Of a stretch of 64,000 nucleotides of DNA, positions 61,494 through 64,000 are shown in pieces. The position numbers were made by a program, and so were the translations under genes. Within the stretch, counting starts at the first letter, position 1, and each line of letters opens with the position of its first letter. The notes under the pieces are model-generated. The model searched no databases. It saw only the letters and a list, made by a program, of their open reading frames with translations, and had not been told where the DNA came from. This DNA comes from Clostridium paridis (GTDB taxonomy: Bacteria; Bacillota; Clostridia; Clostridiales; Clostridiaceae), in assembly GCF_016765615.1 (NCBI RefSeq), contig NZ_JAESWA010000022.1:707542-771541 (forward strand), written 5' to 3'.

Positions 61494-63413
61494 ATGATTA
61501 TTTTAGGATGTAAGGATTTAGAAAAAAGTTATGGTACAAAAGTAATACTTAATAAATTAAGCTTCTCAGTTAATGAGGGTGAAAAAGTTGGAATTATAGG
61601 GGCCAATGGTGAAGGGAAATCCACCTTATTTAAAATATTAACAGGTGAGTTATCTCAAGATTCAGGTGACGTCTTTTTAGATAAAAACAAAACATTAGGA
61701 TACTTATCTCAACATTTGGCTTTAGATGAAGATAGTACAATTTACAGTGAAGCTTTAAGTGTATTTCAAGAATTGCTCGATATAGAGGCTCGTCTACTAG
61801 TTTTAGAGGAAAAATTAAAGGAACCTTATGATGAAAATAAGGCCTCCTATCACGAGAAATTAATAACTGATTACACTACCCTTCAGGATATATATTCCCA
61901 TAGAGGTGGCTATACATATAAAGGTGAAATATCTAGAGTAATTAGAGGGCTGGGGTTTACTGAACTTGATTTTGATAAGAATATATTTAACTTAAGTGGT
62001 GGTCAAAAAACTAGGGTCGCACTAATTAAGTTACTTTTAAGAAATCCTGATATTTTGCTACTAGATGAACCTACCAATCATCTAGACTTGGAAGCAATTG
62101 AATGGCTTGAAGAATACTTATTAAGCTATAAAGGAAGCGTACTAGTAATTTCTCATGATAGATTTTTCTTAGATAAAGTTACAACAGGTACTTTTGAATT
62201 AATACAAGGTTCAATATATTGCTATAGTGCTCCATATACTAAATTTTTAGAATTAAGAAAAAAAGATATAGAAGCACGTACTAAAGCATATAACCTTCAA
62301 CAAGCGGAAATTAAAAGGCAAAAAGAAATAATTGAACGCTTCAGATCTTTTAATAGAGAAAAAAGTATACGTGCTGCAGAAAGTAGAGAAAAAGCTCTCG
62401 AAAAAATGGAGCTTTTAGATTCACCTGAAAAAGAAAAAGCAGCCTCTAAAATTTCTTTTGAAACAAGAGTGAAGAGTGGAAATGATGTTCTACATATTGA
62501 AAATTTAAAAAAATCTTATGGTGACAATTTATTATTTGATAATCTATCTTTCGATTTGAAAAGAGGAGATAAAGTTGCTTTAATCGGTGAAAACGGAAGA
62601 GGAAAAACCACATTATTCAAAATAATATTAGATAATATTAAGCCCGATAGTGGTATTAAGGTAATAGGAAGAAATGTTGAGCTTGGATATTACGATCAAG
62701 AACAATCGGATTTAAATCTAAACAATACTATTTTAGCTGAGGTATGGGATGCTTTTCCTGAATTAACTACTTCAGAAGTTAGAGGTGCATTAGCAGCTTT
62801 TTTATTTAAAGGAGAAGATGTTTTTAAAAATATCTCTTTACTAAGTGGTGGTGAAAAATGCAGAATAAATCTTCTTAAATTAATGCTAGCGAAAGGAAAC
62901 TTATTATTACTTGATGAGCCAACTAATCATTTAGATATCTTATCAAGAGAAGCTCTTGAAGACGCTATTTTATCTTATGATGGAACACTCATGGTAATCT
63001 CACATGACAGATATTTTCTAAATAAAGTAATAGATAAGATTTATGAACTTAATGCTGATGGAATAAAAGAATACTTAGGAAACTACACTTATTATTCTGA
63101 GAAGAAAAAGAACCCTACTAGATATGAACAGCTTAACGAAGTTCAAGGAAAAACAAAAACCCAAATTAGAGAAGAAAAGCGCAAGCAAAAGGAATCAGAA
63201 AAAGAAACTAAAGCTTTTAAACTCCGAATTCAAAATATTGAAAAAGAAATTGCAAATTCTGAAGACACTCTTCTAAAACTTCAAGAACAACAATGTCTTC
63301 CAGAAGTATACTCCAATCCAGAAAAGAGTGGAACTATAAATAAACAAATTTCTGAAATTCAAAATAAAATTGATGAACTATATGAAGAATGGGAAACTTT
63401 AGCTGAAAATTAA
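61494..63413 (+). CDS. ABC-F family ATPase (translation factor type)
   Basis: 639 residues with two ABC domains and no membrane segment. First: GANGEGKSTLF, LSGGQKTRVALIKLLL, LLLDEPTNHLDLEA. Second: GENGRGKTTLF, LSGGEKCRINLLKLML, LLLDEPTNHLDIL. Between them is a charged helical linker (about 245-320) and a C-terminal coiled coil (about 550-639). ABC-F proteins bind the ribosome E site; some protect from antibiotics. It looks like the YdiF/YfmM group, but resistance cannot be judged by sequence alone. AAGGAG precedes the ATG. Confidence 0.93.
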   Translation: MIILGCKDLEKSYGTKVILNKLSFSVNEGEKVGIIGANGEGKSTLFKILTGELSQDSGDVFLDKNKTLGYLSQHLALDEDSTIYSEALSVFQELLDIEARLLVLEEKLKEPYDENKASYHEKLITDYTTLQDIYSHRGGYTYKGEISRVIRGLGFTELDFDKNIFNLSGGQKTRVALIKLLLRNPDILLLDEPTNHLDLEAIEWLEEYLLSYKGSVLVISHDRFFLDKVTTGTFELIQGSIYCYSAPYTKFLELRKKDIEARTKAYNLQQAEIKRQKEIIERFRSFNREKSIRAAESREKALEKMELLDSPEKEKAASKISFETRVKSGNDVLHIENLKKSYGDNLLFDNLSFDLKRGDKVALIGENGRGKTTLFKIILDNIKPDSGIKVIGRNVELGYYDQEQSDLNLNNTILAEVWDAFPELTTSEVRGALAAFLFKGEDVFKNISLLSGGEKCRINLLKLMLAKGNLLLLDEPTNHLDILSREALEDAILSYDGTLMVISHDRYFLNKVIDKIYELNADGIKEYLGNYTYYSEKKKNPTRYEQLNEVQGKTKTQIREEKRKQKESEKETKAFKLRIQNIEKEIANSEDTLLKLQEQQCLPEVYSNPEKSGTINKQISEIQNKIDELYEEWETLAEN

Positions 63414-63418
63414 ATTAT

Positions 63419-63458
63419 AAAAGCAGAAACCAAAGACTATTCTATGGTTTCTGCTTTT
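63419..63458. terminator. Terminator of the ABC-F gene
   Basis: AAAAGCAGAAACCA...TGGTTTCTGCTTTT, 14-bp stem with T-rich tail 6 bases after the stop codon. Confidence 0.9.
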
Positions 63459-63495
63459 ATATAAAAAAATCGTCAAGGCGATTAATTCTATTTTT

Positions 63496-64000
63496 CTATA
63501 CTCCCGTATGTCCAAATCCACCGCCTCTATTTTCTCCTATTTCTGCTGGATTATCATGATCAATAAATTTTGCTTTTTTATACTCACAAAATACCATTTG
63601 AGCAATTCTTTCATTTTTCTTAATATAAATTGTTCCATAAGGATTACCCTTTTTATCTAAATAGATAATATCCTCAAGAATTTTCAATTCTTGGCTTTTG
63701 TTTAAATATTTAGATAAACTTGTCTCAACATAATTTTCTTTAAGTTCATTTATTATCTCTGGATTTCTTAAAATTTCATATTTTAAATTTGCATTATTAT
63801 AGTTATTCTCCACTATTACCCCTACCATATCTCTATAATCAGCATCGATAGTTCCTGGGGAATTAGGAATTCTTATGTTTGTTTTAAGCGATAGCCCGCT
63901 TCTTGGTCTTATTTGTGCTTCACAGTTATCTGGTATTGCAATACTAAAATTTAGTGGCATTATTCTTACTTCACCAGGTCTTATTACTAAGTCCATGCTT
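63496..64000 (-). CDS. dut: dUTPase with an insertion, 5' end outside the window
   Basis: At least 168 residues; the frame stays open to the right edge and motif I lies beyond it. dUTPase hydrolyses dUTP to dUMP and keeps uracil out of DNA. Motifs: II RPRSGLS, III GTIDADYRDMVGVIV, IV NERIAQMVF, V RGGGFGHTG. About 45-50 extra residues lie between III and IV (LKYEILRNPEIINE... to DKKGNPYGTIYI), where usual enzymes have about ten. The ATG at 63994-63996 is internal, not the true start. Confidence 0.9.
   Translation of the reverse strand, partial: SMDLVIRPGEVRIMPLNFSIAIPDNCEAQIRPRSGLSLKTNIRIPNSPGTIDADYRDMVGVIVENNYNNANLKYEILRNPEIINELKENYVETSLSKYLNKSQELKILEDIIYLDKKGNPYGTIYIKKNERIAQMVFCEYKKAKFIDHDNPAEIGENRGGGFGHTGV

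Noticed and set aside
61494-63413. A drug exporter formed by the ABC-F gene and the MacAB-like operon.
   Set aside because: ABC-F proteins have no membrane partner; the MacAB genes are on the other strand and complete by themselves.

Overview
The window is AT-rich DNA (roughly 70% A+T by eye) from an anaerobic, spore-forming Firmicute, most likely Clostridium in the strict sense. The evidence is an alpha/beta-type small acid-soluble spore protein, a three-gene NAD(P)-linked [FeFe]-hydrogenase operon of the electron-bifurcating type, a probably pyrophosphate-dependent phosphofructokinase, strong AGGAGG ribosome sites, frequent TTG starts and gene-by-gene U-tract terminators. It reads as ordinary chromosome with no prophage, plasmid, tRNA, rRNA or CRISPR array, but its intergenic DNA is rich in repeats and RNA-like structure.

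Layout. 1-3.6 kb: end of trigger factor, a membrane-anchored unknown, a small Cys-rich peptide gene, an M23 peptidoglycan hydrolase, and two apparently free-standing transcription units that look like small RNAs. 3.7-8.6 kb: hydrogenase operon (NuoE-, NuoF- and HydA-like) with a Rex-like operator, then a 2-Cys peroxiredoxin. 8.8-13.4 kb: TcaA-like membrane protein, a third small-RNA candidate, a PHP histidinol phosphatase, a DegT aminotransferase and a GtrA protein. 13.5-21.1 kb: a complete ten-gene histidine operon (hisZGDCBHAFIE) behind one near-consensus promoter; with the PHP phosphatase every step of histidine synthesis is encoded here. 21.2-29.1 kb: thiI with its cysteine desulfurase, a VTT membrane protein, thrC-thrB-ACT, an HD hydrolase and a YhfC-type membrane protease.

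29.5-35.2 kb: an ECF transporter S component paired with a P1 (DmpA-like) peptidase, a spore protein, a two-component pair whose regulator has TPRs in place of a DNA-binding domain, and a REP-associated tyrosine transposase (RAYT). The RAYT is surrounded by its presumed substrate, a GGGGACGGTTAACA palindrome present at five places between 27.4 and 48.5 kb. 35.2-50.8 kb: clpB under a textbook CtsR box, an AraC regulator fused to a degenerate GH39-like domain, two tandem XRE-TPR regulators, an RNase H, an FtsH-like protease, a rhomboid protease and oligoendopeptidase F. 50.9-64 kb: zinc-type ABC transporter genes facing a Fur-family repressor, a MntP-like exporter, phosphofructokinase, a class V aminotransferase, a DUF4397 protein, a MacAB-like efflux operon, an ABC-F ATPase and the 3' part of a dUTPase gene.

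The best leads for something undescribed are the REP/RAYT family (one copy supplies the stop codon of a response regulator), a second dispersed family of about 95 bp with a conserved internal hairpin, the three orphan structured RNAs (two with C-rich loops), and the 53-residue peptide ending in a Cys/Ser/Gly-rich tail. All functional calls come from reading motifs by eye; no database search was run.
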